Shown piece after piece: positions 44,910-54,350 of a DNA stretch of 64,000 nt (the first letter of the stretch is position 1; each line of letters begins with the position of its first letter). A model generated the notes under the pieces. It saw only the letters and a program-made list of their open reading frames with translations. It made no database searches and had not been told where the DNA came from. The stretch is from assembly GCA_035946615.1 (NCBI GenBank), contig DASYZB010000150.1, positions 1 to 64,000 on the forward strand, written 5' to 3'. Source of the DNA: Verrucomicrobiia bacterium. Its GTDB lineage: Bacteria; Verrucomicrobiota; Verrucomicrobiia; Limisphaerales; UBA8199. A program made the translations under genes and the position numbers.

Positions 44910-46124
44910 TTACCGGCCGCGGCCACTGACGATTTCGGGCATTTTAAAGATGGGCAGGAACATACAGATGACCATGCCGCCGACGACCACGCCCAGAAAG
45001 ACGATGAGGATGGGTTCGATGAGGGCCGTGAGGCCCGAGAGGGTGGTCTCGATTTCTTCATCAAGGAAATCGGCAATGCGTTCAAGCATGTTATCGATTT
45101 TGCCGGTTTGTTCGCCGGCGGTGACCATGCGGATGATCATGGTTGGGAAGATCGGGTGTTTGGCCAAGGCAGTCGAGATGCTCTCGCCGCGCTCGATGTC
45201 GGTGGCGGCGGTGCGGATGGCCTTTTCCATGACAACGTTTCCAACGGTCTGGGAAACAATTTGGAGGACTTCGAGGATAGGCACGCCGCTGCGCACCAGG
45301 GAGGCCAGGGTGCGGGTAAAGCGGGCGAGGCAGATTTTATGGGCAATCGAGCCAAAAACGGGAAGCCGAATGCGGTAGGTATCCCAGAACTTGCGGCCAA
45401 CGGGTGTTTTGATGAAATAGAACCAGCCATAAACGCTGGCGCCGCCCGCGACCAGGAGGAAGAGGATGTACTTTTGGACGAAATGGCTGATATCGATGAG
45501 TTTTTGAGTTGGAGCGGGCAGGTTGGCGCCGAAGCTCTTAAATATCTCGCCGAAGACCGGGACGACTTTGACCAGCAGGAAGATGGTAATCAGAATGGCG
45601 ACAACGGTGACCACAGTGGGGTACATCATCGCGGACTTGATCTTTTTGCGAAGCCGGGCGCTGTTTTCGAGATAAACGGCGAGGCGCGTGAGGATTTCCG
45701 CGAGCAGACCGCCTTTCTCACCTGCCGCCACCATGCAGACATAAAGGCGGCTGAAGGCTTTGGGATGTTTTTGGAGCGCTTCGGAGAAGCTATCGCCGCC
45801 TTCGACGCGGGTGCAGATGTCTTTGATAACATCGCGCATCACTTTATTAGTGGTTTGCTCGGCGAGGGCCTGGAGGCACTGCACCATCGCCAGCCCGGCA
45901 TCAATCATGGTCGCCAATTGCCGCGTGAAGATGACAAGGTCCGCCAAGGCGACCCGGCCACCGCTGGTGCGGCCTTTTTTGCCAATTCTTTCCTGAATGG
46001 AGACCACCAGGAGATTGCGATTCAATAAGGAAGCAATGGCCGCCTGTTCGCTCCCCGCCTCGACCGAACTGCGGATTTCTCGACCGGAGCCGGTTTCGCG
46101 CGCCACGTAAACGAAGGAAGACAT
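44910..46124 (-). CDS. pilC: Type II secretion/type IV pilus inner-membrane platform protein (PilC/GspF)
   Basis: A 404-residue inner-membrane protein of the T2SF family. It has two repeated cytoplasmic domains, the first with DLVIFTRQLATMIDAGLAMVQCLQAL, the second KICLARFTRTLASLVRSGVPILEVLQIV, and three membrane helices (near residues 170-195, 218-240, 370-400). It anchors the assembly ATPase in pilus or pseudopilus biogenesis, so its natural substrates are prepilin-type proteins such as that at 25243. No PilB/PilD genes lie in the window. A clipped GC-rich repeat occurs downstream at 44830-44890. Confidence 0.93.
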   Translation of the reverse strand: MSSFVYVARETGSGREIRSSVEAGSEQAAIASLLNRNLLVVSIQERIGKKGRTSGGRVALADLVIFTRQLATMIDAGLAMVQCLQALAEQTTNKVMRDVIKDICTRVEGGDSFSEALQKHPKAFSRLYVCMVAAGEKGGLLAEILTRLAVYLENSARLRKKIKSAMMYPTVVTVVAILITIFLLVKVVPVFGEIFKSFGANLPAPTQKLIDISHFVQKYILFLLVAGGASVYGWFYFIKTPVGRKFWDTYRIRLPVFGSIAHKICLARFTRTLASLVRSGVPILEVLQIVSQTVGNVVMEKAIRTAATDIERGESISTALAKHPIFPTMIIRMVTAGEQTGKIDNMLERIADFLDEEIETTLSGLTALIEPILIVFLGVVVGGMVICMFLPIFKMPEIVSGRGR

Positions 46125-46475
46125 AGAAAATCAGGTTAATGAATGGGAATAGTCCCCGGTTAAATCGCTCATGCGTCGTGTGATAAACATTCGGAACAGA
46201 ATGATAGCAGGGTCTGTTCCAGGGCCAAACGCCAGAGAACAGATTAAAGCGCGGAATACTCGAAATATCGGAAATCACCTGATTTTTGCGGATACTTCGC
46301 GTATTCCGGCGCGCAAAAAATCAATTAGGCGAGGTTTTCATTGGGCCATCTAAGGTTTAAGAAATTGGTCTTCAGTCTCTTAGGCAAGTATAAAGGAATC
46401 AATAGCGACCTGGGGCTGCTCGTTTGGCTGCCCCAAGTCCGTACAATCCCTGTACCGATTCGGGAAGAAAAGTAG
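46125..46475. other. Divergent intergenic region
   Basis: No gene is seen between pilC and the porin promoter. Positions 46170-46470 hold no repeat that I recognise. Confidence 0.4.
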
Positions 46476-46503
46476 TTGTCACAGAACCGGTTTTTGCTAT
46501 CTA
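46476..46503 (+). promoter_or_regulatory. Possible sigma-70 promoter of the first porin
   Basis: TTGTCA at 46476-46481 and TATCTA at 46498-46503 are separated by 16 bases. It is 100 bases upstream of the porin ATG. It is only a motif match. Confidence 0.35.
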
Positions 46504-46531
46504 TTGCGCAAAAGCACACCGGTGGTGGTGC

Positions 46532-46554
46532 GAGGGTAAACCGGTTTTACCCTC
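46532..46554. promoter_or_regulatory. Inverted repeat in the porin leader
   Basis: GAGGGTAAA and TTTACCCTC flank a five-base centre, CCGGT. The element lies downstream of the proposed promoter, so it would be in the 5' leader RNA or act as an operator. Confidence 0.5.
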
Positions 46555-46603
46555 TTGTTAGATGCAAGGTCAGAACAGATTAACCAAACGTTCGGAGGAA
46601 CTA

Positions 46604-47848
46604 ATGAGATTCGATAAATGGACAGCAGTTTTAGCTGCGGCCGGGGTAGTCAGCCTGGCTTCGGTTGTGAGAGCAGAGGAACAGCCAAGCACGGTGATGA
46701 CCGCGTTAGGCTCGACAACATTAAGTGGTTACGTCGATACGTCTGCTGAATGGAACTTTGGCACCGGCAACGCCAACGTGGCCCCCTATAAGTTCAATTC
46801 CCCAAGTAAAGCAGATGGCTTCAACTTGGACGTGGTCCAACTCAGGATTGAAAAGCCGCTGGATGAATCCGATTGGGCGGCTGGTTACCGGGTGGACCTT
46901 TGGGCCGGCCCAGACGCCAACGTGCTCGGGACTCAATCGGTGTTCGGCGGGGGTTCGAAAGCGTTTCCCGGGGATTTTGCTATTCGGCAGGCCTATGTGG
47001 CGTTGCGGGCGCCTGTGGGAAACGGGTTGGACTTCAAAGTCGGTGTGTTTGACAGCATTATCGGCTATGAATCCGTAGCATCCCCTGACGACCCGAACTT
47101 TACAAGGTCATACGGGCACTCGATCGAGCCGCAAACGCACACAGGCGTGCTGGCCAGTTACCGGTTCTGTGATATGCTGAGCGCCTCGTTCGGTGTTGCC
47201 AATACCATCGGACCGGCCATTGATAGTCGCGCCTTCGCTCCGGTCCAACCGGTGAACCCTTATTCGGAGTCGTATAAGACGTATATGGGTTCGGTGGCGA
47301 TAACCGCGCCCGAGAGCATGGGTTTTCTGTCTGGCTCAACGCTGTATGGAGGTGTGGTTAATGGATTCAACAACAATGTGCTGGGGAATCCCGGCCTGGC
47401 GATGCCTACTCTCAACGCCTATGTCGGCGGCACCATCGCCACACCAGTCACCGGCTTGCGCCTGGGCGCAGCATGGGACTTGCTAAATATGGATACGGCC
47501 CCTGCCGGCCCCGGCTCGAAACTTCAGGCCGATGTCTGGTCCCTGGCTGGGTACGCCTCCTTCCAAGCCACCGAGAAGCTTAGCTTCCATGGCCGTGTTG
47601 AACGGATTACAGGCGACGTCGATCAGGCGATAGGCCTGGCGTTTGTCGGAGGGCCTTCTTATGCCCAGAACGCAATCGACGCTGCCACGCTGACAGTCCA
47701 ATACGACCTATGGAAAAACGTGCTCAGCCGTGTTGAATTCCGCTGGGACCATGTGGAACATGGCTTAGCTTTTGGCGGCACCGAGCTGGGCACGCCGACT
47801 CGCGAGAATGCCTTCTTGCTGGCGGCCAATATTGTTTACAAATTCTGA
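46604..47848 (+). CDS. Outer-membrane porin (BBP2-like beta-barrel)
   Basis: A 414-residue barrel. ATG 46604 follows a strong SD (GGAGGAACTA). The signal peptide ends in VRA, then the mature part starts TTLSGYVDTSAEWNFG and shows alternating amphipathic strands and a terminal aromatic residue (YKF). Repeated GYRVDLWAGPD, AYVALRAPVGNGLDFKVGVFD and TLTVQYDLWKNVLSRVEFRWDH patterns resemble BBP2/OprB-like porin families, which carry small solutes. It is paralogous with 48133-49365 and followed by its own terminator. Confidence 0.85.
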   Translation: MRFDKWTAVLAAAGVVSLASVVRAEEQPSTVMTALGSTTLSGYVDTSAEWNFGTGNANVAPYKFNSPSKADGFNLDVVQLRIEKPLDESDWAAGYRVDLWAGPDANVLGTQSVFGGGSKAFPGDFAIRQAYVALRAPVGNGLDFKVGVFDSIIGYESVASPDDPNFTRSYGHSIEPQTHTGVLASYRFCDMLSASFGVANTIGPAIDSRAFAPVQPVNPYSESYKTYMGSVAITAPESMGFLSGSTLYGGVVNGFNNNVLGNPGLAMPTLNAYVGGTIATPVTGLRLGAAWDLLNMDTAPAGPGSKLQADVWSLAGYASFQATEKLSFHGRVERITGDVDQAIGLAFVGGPSYAQNAIDAATLTVQYDLWKNVLSRVEFRWDHVEHGLAFGGTELGTPTRENAFLLAANIVYKF

Positions 47849-47863
47849 GCGGGTTTAACGCCA

Positions 47864-47899
47864 AGCCCCTCCCGAATAGCCGGGAGGGGCTTTTTTTTG
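47864..47899 (+). terminator. Rho-independent terminator after the first porin
   Basis: GCCCCTCCCG pairs with CGGGAGGGGC around AATAGC, followed by eight Ts. Confidence 0.95.
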
Positions 47900-48132
47900 T
47901 CTTGATTCCTGATGTCGTCTTTTGACCACAACGCGCAAGAAAGGGCGGGGAAAGGCCGTGAGCGGAATTGATTACTCAGATGTAAGTTCTTCATTTGCAG
48001 AATATTGTATATCAAAAGGCGTTTTGGCATACTATCTGCCTTCTGGCAGTCATCGCTAATCGCAGTTCCCTCCCAACTGGGCTCGTGCGAATGCCATGCA
48101 GGAACCAAAATAAAAAACGAACTAATCAAATC

Positions 48133-49365
48133 ATGAAAAGGAATGGATGGACGTTAGGTTTGCTCGCAGCCGGTGTTGTCAGTTTGCCGACAGTGATTCA
48201 CGCAGAGGAGAAGCCGACTTCGGTCCTGACGGCTCTTGGAGCAACTACGCTAAGTGGGTATGTGAATACCTCAATGATCTGGGACCCAGGCACAAGCACC
48301 GCCAGCATCCCAGGCCGCGCTTTCGATGGACCGGCCTCAAAGCAGGACGGTTTCAACTTGGATGTCGTCTCACTGACGTTGGCCAAACCCGTGGGGGAAG
48401 GCGATTGGGGTGCGGGGTATTTGGTTCAGCTCTGGGCCGGACCTGATGCGGTGGGGTTTAACACGTCCGCTCCGAACATCGCTGGCGCTGGCGGCGATTT
48501 CGCGGTGAAGCAGGCCTACGTGGACCTTCATGCCCCGCTTGGCAACGGACTTGACATTAAGATCGGCCACTTTAATTACATCGGGGGCTATGAGCAGCCT
48601 GACGCGGGGCTGAATCCTAACTACAGCCGTTCGTATGCCTGGACGCAAGAACCGGCGAGCCACACCGGTGTGTTATTCAGCTACACAGTCAATCCTATTC
48701 TATCCTTAATGGCGGGTGTGGCCAATACAGTCAATAACGGCATTGATTGGCGCGCGGTGCGGGATAACGGGATCGTGTCGCAGACCGAAAAGACGTACAT
48801 GGCGATGGCGTCGCTCACTGCCCCAACCAATGGCTTCGGGTTCCTTGGCGGATCGACGCTCAGCGCTACGGTTGTCAATGGCTTGAATAATGCCTCCGGG
48901 GACTCGGGAACCACGCCGACTTCGGGCCACATCACTAGCCTGAATGTGAGCGCTACAGCGCCGACTCCTGTCGCAGGGCTCACGGTTGGGGCCTCATACG
49001 ATTATACAGATGGTCCCGACCTGCCCTTTTCCCCTGGGGTCAACACCGAGAGCAAATACGTCAATGTCACCACCCTTTATATCGGGTACCAAGCAACCGA
49101 GAAGTTGAAGCTGTATGGCCGGGCAGAATACACCAGCGCCAGCAACGGATTCTGGTACGCTCCCTCTGCGACCAGTCACAACGCGGAGTTGATGGAGCTG
49201 ACTGGGACACTGGATTATTCACTCTGGAAGAATGTCATCAGCCGAGTCGAAGTGCGCTGGGACCACAGCCTGACCGGGGACAGGCCATTCGGCGGAACCG
49301 CTGCCGATCCCGGAGGAGAAAAAAACGACGTCACCCTCGCGCTCAACCTCATCTACAATTTTTAG
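48133..49365 (+). CDS. Outer-membrane porin (BBP2-like beta-barrel), paralogue
   Basis: A 410-residue barrel closely paralogous to the gene at 46604: same signal form (LGLLAAGVVSLPTVIHA), TTLSGYVNTS start, GYLVQLWAGPD, AYVDLHAPLGNGLDIKIG, the shared TLDYSLWKNVISRVEVRWDH and a terminal YNF. The upstream spacer is about 280 bases, so it likely has its own promoter. A tandem pair like this suggests two porins used under different conditions. The frame extends to 47995, but ATG 48133 starts the signal peptide. Confidence 0.85.
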   Translation: MKRNGWTLGLLAAGVVSLPTVIHAEEKPTSVLTALGATTLSGYVNTSMIWDPGTSTASIPGRAFDGPASKQDGFNLDVVSLTLAKPVGEGDWGAGYLVQLWAGPDAVGFNTSAPNIAGAGGDFAVKQAYVDLHAPLGNGLDIKIGHFNYIGGYEQPDAGLNPNYSRSYAWTQEPASHTGVLFSYTVNPILSLMAGVANTVNNGIDWRAVRDNGIVSQTEKTYMAMASLTAPTNGFGFLGGSTLSATVVNGLNNASGDSGTTPTSGHITSLNVSATAPTPVAGLTVGASYDYTDGPDLPFSPGVNTESKYVNVTTLYIGYQATEKLKLYGRAEYTSASNGFWYAPSATSHNAELMELTGTLDYSLWKNVISRVEVRWDHSLTGDRPFGGTAADPGGEKNDVTLALNLIYNF

Positions 49366-49382
49366 GCCGACTGGCTTCTCAT

Positions 49383-49415
49383 GCCGCCTGGGACCGGTCC
49401 CAGGCGGCTTTTTGC
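49383..49415 (+). terminator. Rho-independent terminator after the second porin
   Basis: GCCGCCTGGGACC pairs with GGTCCCAGGCGGC with a very short loop, followed by five Ts. Confidence 0.95.
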
Positions 49416-49611
49416 CTGTTTAGGAGGTTACTTTAATGCAGCGATTTCTTGCGCGGGCTCGCCGAGCAAAAGCTCTGGATGCGGCGCCCTAAGCCGGTTG
49501 ATGTGTGCCGAACCCGCCAGCGATGACGCCGGCGCTGCTTTGTCCTGAGTGCTGGCCATCCCGAGATTCGAACCGGTTTGCTAAACGCGCCGGATTGGCT
49601 ACTCTCGCCGC

Positions 49612-49914
49612 ATGGCAATGACGCGACATTGTTGGAAGTGCGGCATGGAGTACAAGCTGCCCGGCGCGCCCGGGCGCTCCGAGACGTGCCATCGTTGCGG
49701 TTCGGACCTGAAGGTCTGCCTGAATTGCGCCAGTTACGATACGCGCGCGGCCCAGCAGTGCCGCGACCCGCGCGCCGAACCGGTGTCCGAAAAGCATCTC
49801 GCCAATTACTGTGAGTATTTCGAGATGGTTCGCCGCGAATTCGCGCCGCCAGCGCAGGAATCGGGGCGCGAATCCAAGGCCCGTGAGTCACTCAAGAAAC
49901 TGCTGGGCGACTAG
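49612..49914 (+). CDS. Small protein with three CxxC pairs
   Basis: A 100-residue protein. CWKC (7-10), CHRC (26-29) and CLNC (36-39) are followed by two more Cys (50, 67), a zinc-ribbon-like N-terminus, then a charged C-terminal helix. The family is unnamed; the pattern suggests metal binding and interaction with nucleic acid or protein. Its stop overlaps the convergent DUF2721 gene by four bases. Start could be ATG 49612 or 49618. Confidence 0.7.
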   Translation: MAMTRHCWKCGMEYKLPGAPGRSETCHRCGSDLKVCLNCASYDTRAAQQCRDPRAEPVSEKHLANYCEYFEMVRREFAPPAQESGRESKARESLKKLLGD

Positions 49915-50357
49915 CCGCCGCTGGCCAATTCGAGCTTGAGCGCCTGGAGCGACAATTGGATGTCGCGGATGAAGCCCACCAGCGAAACCACTAGTGAAAC
50001 GAGGCAAAGAATAAAGAGGACGGTGATAATAAATCCGACTTCCAATTTCATCAGAGCGGCGACGAACAGCACGATGATGAAGACCGACGCCAGCAGCACG
50101 CTCAGCGCCGCCATGATGATCGACAGCCGGATGACCCGGGCGCGCAGGTAAAGAATGGCAACCTGCCCTTCCAGACGCCGCCGTTCCGCTTCGGTTCCCT
50201 CACGCAACTCGCGGCCAAGCTGACGGGAACGATCAATAGCGCGGCCAAAACGATTCGTCAGCGTCAGCAGGAGCAGACTAATACCTGAAACGAGAATCAC
50301 CGGCCCAATGGCCACTTGCAGCACGGGTATGAGTTGGCTGACCGGTATTGATGGCAT
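49911..50357 (-). CDS. DUF2721 family membrane protein
   Basis: A 148-residue membrane protein. LQVAIGPVILVSGISLLLLTLTNRFGRAIDRSRQL is the DUF2721 signature, followed by two more hydrophobic helices and a short polar end. The function is unknown for the family. It converges on the zinc-ribbon gene. Confidence 0.85.
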   Translation of the reverse strand: MPSIPVSQLIPVLQVAIGPVILVSGISLLLLTLTNRFGRAIDRSRQLGRELREGTEAERRRLEGQVAILYLRARVIRLSIIMAALSVLLASVFIIVLFVAALMKLEVGFIITVLFILCLVSLVVSLVGFIRDIQLSLQALKLELASGG

Positions 50358-50562
50358 AAACGCGCCCCCAGATTAATGGGCATTAAGCGCTGATCGCAAC
50401 CACAACAGGGCTTCACCTTAACTTTTCTGAATCATACGTACGACGGTTCACCGGGCTAAAGCCCCGGTGTAAATGAGACCGGAAATCGAGTATGAAATAT
50501 CCAGCCCAAACCGCAGTTTCATTGAATGGGAGCGGAAATGGGCGCATATTATAAGCACGAAG

Positions 50563-51327
50563 ATGAGTGATTCGGTCGATTTGAAACCACTCCTGAAGGG
50601 TTGGCCCTATGACCCTGACAACGACGCGCGGGTGACGCGCGGAGATGATAGACGCGAGATTCTACAGGTTCGCACACCCCTCGGGATTGAGCAGTACGAA
50701 ATGGAAGGCCGCCCCGACGGGGCCCATCCCCATGGGATGGAATCGGCCCTTGATTATCATCTTCAGCGGCTGGAAAAAGCCAAGGCCGCCGGAGCCGAAA
50801 AGCAATTTGAGCTGGGAGCGCGCGAGTGCGGTGAACTGTTCAATGAGGGCACGCTCTATTATTTCCGCTATGTGCGGCTGTTCCAGCTCAAGGATTGGGC
50901 GCGCACGGTTCGCGATACGGCCCGCAACCTGCGCGTATTTGACCTTGTGCATCGTTACGCCCGGCGCCCGGAGGACCAGGATTTTCTGGAAAAGTGGCGT
51001 CCCTACATTGTCCGGGTCAACTCCAGCGCGGCGATTATGCTGGAACTGGAAAAGCGCTCTTATGACCGCGCCCTGCGCCTGGCCAACGAGGCCGTCGAGA
51101 AAATCGAGGCGCTGGCAGAGCGGGATGATGACACCTTCAATTTCGAGCGGGAACGGTCCTTGACCGCTCTGCGCGAGCTGGCCACCCAAATCCGCAAGAA
51201 CCGGCCACTATCTGAACTGGAGCAACTCGAACAGCAATTGCGCCGCGCTGTCGAGCGGCAGGAATTCGAGCGCGCTGCCCAGTTGCGGGACCGGATTCGC
51301 GCCCTCAAAAGGGAGCACACCTGCTAG
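50563..51327 (+). CDS. UVR-domain protein with helical repeats
   Basis: A 254-residue protein. A short N-terminal DNDARVTRGDDRREILQVR motif is followed by all-helical sequence with a SALDYHLQRLEKAKAAGAEKQFELG repeat-like region, then a C-terminal UVR (UvrB/UvrC-type) helical hairpin (LEQLEQQLRRAVERQEFERAAQLRDRIRALK). UVR motifs serve as protein-docking helices in UvrB/C, ClpC and McsA. Here the domain is joined to TPR-like helices, so a docking or adaptor function is likely, but no partner can be named. The frame extends to 50473. Confidence 0.75.
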   Translation: MSDSVDLKPLLKGWPYDPDNDARVTRGDDRREILQVRTPLGIEQYEMEGRPDGAHPHGMESALDYHLQRLEKAKAAGAEKQFELGARECGELFNEGTLYYFRYVRLFQLKDWARTVRDTARNLRVFDLVHRYARRPEDQDFLEKWRPYIVRVNSSAAIMLELEKRSYDRALRLANEAVEKIEALAERDDDTFNFERERSLTALRELATQIRKNRPLSELEQLEQQLRRAVERQEFERAAQLRDRIRALKREHTC

Positions 51328-51671
51328 CACGCCGCTCCCTATAATTGCCCGGCGCCAACGAGCGCTTCCCCATCTTTGCTGCGAAAGAGGATAGTGGTGT
51401 GGTGTCAAAACATGACAGGAATCACGCCGGTATTGCAACGAGATTCTGATCGATGAAGACGTAAGGAGCGGACAAGGGGGGCAGAGTGGATTGTTAGCCG
51501 CAAAAGAACGCCGGGCGCGCGAAGAGAGGGAGAACCTGTCTAACGGTCTTGGCGTTCCTTCGCGCTCATGAGGGTCCGGGGCACAAAGCAAAGATTGCAA
51601 TGCTTTTGACAAGAAATGGCGAGCCGGCCTAGAGGTGATATACTTTAACCCTAATGAACAGACGTTCTAAT
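51328..51671. other. Intergenic region upstream of the cbb3 operon
   Basis: No gene is seen. The stretch from 51328 to about 51660 holds nothing recognisable; the promoter-like motif begins at 51672. Confidence 0.5.
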
Positions 51672-51700
51672 TTGCATCCGACAAAGCATTACGCTATAAA
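51672..51700 (+). promoter_or_regulatory. Predicted sigma-70-like promoter of the cbb3 operon
   Basis: TTGCAT (51672-51677) and TATAAA (51695-51700) are separated by exactly 17 bases. It lies 170 bases before ATG 51870. I see no FNR-type palindrome (TTGAT-N4-ATCAA) around it. Confidence 0.45.
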
Positions 51701-51869
51701 TAAAACTTTGTAAGACCGATTGTCCGGAAGCTTCAGACCGGGTCAATCGCGCGAGGTTTTTTTGCGAAGCCGAGGGCTTCAGCGGAGAACAAGCGCTGTG
51801 AGTGGAACTTTGAATCGAACTTTGGATGAGGCATCCGAGGGCGTGTTGGCGGACGCCGGGCTCGGGCGC

Positions 51870-54338
51870 ATGGGGTCCCGGCTCAATATTTTGAGCGAGG
51901 CGCCCAAGCACCCTCCTTGCTTTCATTGCGGCGAGCCTTGCGCGGACGAGGCGTTTTCGGAAGGCGCCAAGGTATTTTGCTGCCAGGGCTGCCTGGCAGT
52001 GCATGACGTATTGATCAAAAGCGGGTTGCGCCGGTTTTACGCGCTGAGTTCCAAACCGGGTGCGCGCATCTGCGGCCCGGGTGGCGAGCAGTGGAGCTAC
52101 TTGGATGAGCCGGCGGTCCGTGAGCGTTTAGTGGATTATACAGACACCCGGACGACCCGTGTCACCTTTCAAATTCCTGCAATCCACTGCGTCGCGTGTG
52201 TGTGGTTGCTCGAGAATCTGTTCCGGCTGCATCCGGCTATAGGGGCTTCGCAGGTGAACTTCCTCCGCAGGGAACTCTCAGTCAGTTTCGCGACGGAAAA
52301 AATGCGGTTGAGCGAATTGGTGGAACTTTTGGTCTCGATAGGATACCGCCCACAATTGACGCTTGGCGAACTGGATGGCCCAGCCCGCAAGCCGAGTCAC
52401 AGGCGGGATTGGTTGCAGGCCGGCGTGGCGGGGTTTGCTTTCGGCAACATCATGTTACTGAGCCTGCCGGTGTACCTGGGGTTGGATAGCTTTAGCGAAC
52501 CGCTGTTCAAGAAGCTGTTTGGCTGCCTCAGCCTGGCCTTTGCGGCTCCGGTCATCGCCTACAGCGCCTCGGATTACTGGCGGTCTGCGTGGCTGTCGGT
52601 GCGTCAGCGAATGCTCACGCTCGATGTGCCAATCGCTTTGGGGTTGGCCGCCCTTTATTTCCAAAGCGCCTGGGACATCCTCTCGGGACACGGCGCCGGT
52701 TTCCTTGATTCGCTGACGGGTCTGGTTTTCTTTTTGCTCTGCGGTCGGATGTTTCAGCAGAAAACTCACGAGCGAATCGTCTTCGACCGCGATTACAAAT
52801 GTTTCTTTCCACTTGCGGCCTCACGCAAGAAAGGGTGCGGGGAGGAAAGCGTTGCCATCTCCAGCCTGGCAGTGGGCGACCGGCTTTTTTTGCGCAATGG
52901 CGAATTGATTCCAGCGGATGCGCGGCTCATCGAGGGCCCGGCGCGGATCGATTACAGCTTTGTCACGGGGGAGTCCGAGGCGGTCGAGCCCGGGGCTGGA
53001 GACTATCTCTATGCCGGGGGCAAGCAGGTGGGTGGGCGCATCGAGATAGAGCTGGCAAAGGCGGTGTCGCAAAGTTATCTGGTCTCATTGTGGAACCACG
53101 AGGCCTTCCGCAAGACACGGCAGGAGAGCCTGGATACCCTCACAAACCGGTATAGCGGCTGGTTCACTCTGTTGGTTATTGGTGTGGCTGTGGGGGCAGC
53201 CCTCTTTTGGGCGCGCTCGGGCGACCTTGCGCGAGCGGGCAAGGCCTTTGCCTCGGTGCTCATCGTGGCTTGTCCTTGCGCGCTGGCGCTGGCGGCCCCT
53301 TTCGGGTTGGGCTCAGCCCAGCGCTGGCTGGCGCGGCGGGGCATTTTCCTTAGAAACCCGCTGGTGCTCGAACGCCTGGTAAACGTGAACGCCATCGTAT
53401 TCGACAAGACCGGCACGCTCACAACACCGCAAGGTGCTGAAGCGAGCTTTTGGAATGCAGGCGCACAAGCGGCCAAAGAACGCTTGCTCAGTCTGGCCGA
53501 GGCAGGATGGGTCTGGGCCGTGGCCCGGCAATCCGCGCATCCGCACGCGGCGCGAATCGCTGAATCCCTGAAGGCCCCAATGCCGCCGAGATTGCAAGGG
53601 CATGGCTTTATAGAGAACTGCGGGGCTGGGATCGTCGGGGTTGCGGAGGGTCATGAAATTCGGCTTGGGTCACGACCCTGGCTCGCGAAAGGAGGGGTGA
53701 GCACGCCTGATGAACTGGAGCCGCTGGGCAGCGTCTCGTACCTGGCGATTGACGGGCAGTTCCGAGGCGCATTTGTCTTTGGAAACGGGTTGCGCCCGGC
53801 GGTGGGGCGATTGGCGCATGAACTTGGGCCGCGTTATAACCTGGCCTTGCTCAGCGGGGATAACGAGCGCGAGCGCGATTCTTTCCGTTCCCTGCTAGGG
53901 CCTGCTGCCGGTCTTCATTTCAACCAAACCCCTTTGGACAAACTCGCTTTTATCCGCCAGATGCAGAAGTCGGGTAAAACCGTCATGATGGTTGGCGACG
54001 GTCTGAACGATGCCGGCGCATTGAGCCAAAGCGATGTCGGAGTGGCTGTGGTCGAGAAAATTGGCGCTTTTTCGCCTGCCAGCGATGTCATTATGCCGGG
54101 GGCAAAGGTCGGCGAGCTGGGCGGCGTTCTCGAACTGGCGCGTGTCGCAGTCAGAATCGTTCGCGTCAGTTTGGGGATTTCTGCGGGTTACAACCTCGCC
54201 GGCATCAGCATTGCAGCGGCCGGGATTTTATCGCCGGTGTTCTGCGCCATTCTTATGCCGTTGAGTTCGATTTCAGTGGTGTTGTTTGCCTGCGGCGCTA
54301 CCCACTGGGCGGCTGAACGGGCGGGGATCAAGCCATGA
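51870..54338 (+). CDS. ccoI: Copper-transporting P-type ATPase for cbb3 oxidase (CcoI/FixI)
   Basis: An 822-residue P1B-type ATPase. N-terminal Cys cluster C17, C20, C24, C37, C38, C41 is followed by a heavy-metal domain with CVAC (107-110), then eight membrane helices with CPC at 468-470, phosphorylation site D512 in DKTGTL, an HP motif in SAHPHAA, and GDGLNDA at 709-715. This domain order is typical of CcoI, which supplies Cu to the CcoN centre. It precedes ccoS and the structural genes. Starts at GTG 51798 or ATG 51870 are possible; I chose the ATG because the Cys cluster follows it closely. Confidence 0.92.
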   Translation: MGSRLNILSEAPKHPPCFHCGEPCADEAFSEGAKVFCCQGCLAVHDVLIKSGLRRFYALSSKPGARICGPGGEQWSYLDEPAVRERLVDYTDTRTTRVTFQIPAIHCVACVWLLENLFRLHPAIGASQVNFLRRELSVSFATEKMRLSELVELLVSIGYRPQLTLGELDGPARKPSHRRDWLQAGVAGFAFGNIMLLSLPVYLGLDSFSEPLFKKLFGCLSLAFAAPVIAYSASDYWRSAWLSVRQRMLTLDVPIALGLAALYFQSAWDILSGHGAGFLDSLTGLVFFLLCGRMFQQKTHERIVFDRDYKCFFPLAASRKKGCGEESVAISSLAVGDRLFLRNGELIPADARLIEGPARIDYSFVTGESEAVEPGAGDYLYAGGKQVGGRIEIELAKAVSQSYLVSLWNHEAFRKTRQESLDTLTNRYSGWFTLLVIGVAVGAALFWARSGDLARAGKAFASVLIVACPCALALAAPFGLGSAQRWLARRGIFLRNPLVLERLVNVNAIVFDKTGTLTTPQGAEASFWNAGAQAAKERLLSLAEAGWVWAVARQSAHPHAARIAESLKAPMPPRLQGHGFIENCGAGIVGVAEGHEIRLGSRPWLAKGGVSTPDELEPLGSVSYLAIDGQFRGAFVFGNGLRPAVGRLAHELGPRYNLALLSGDNERERDSFRSLLGPAAGLHFNQTPLDKLAFIRQMQKSGKTVMMVGDGLNDAGALSQSDVGVAVVEKIGAFSPASDVIMPGAKVGELGGVLELARVAVRIVRVSLGISAGYNLAGISIAAAGILSPVFCAILMPLSSISVVLFACGATHWAAERAGIKP

Positions 54339-54350
54339 TCTGCATCTTAC

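Noticed and set aside
49555-49600. tRNA-like T-arm (GGTTCGAATC) on the minus strand near 49570
   Set aside because: The T-stem has mismatches and no acceptor or anticodon arm can be folded around it.
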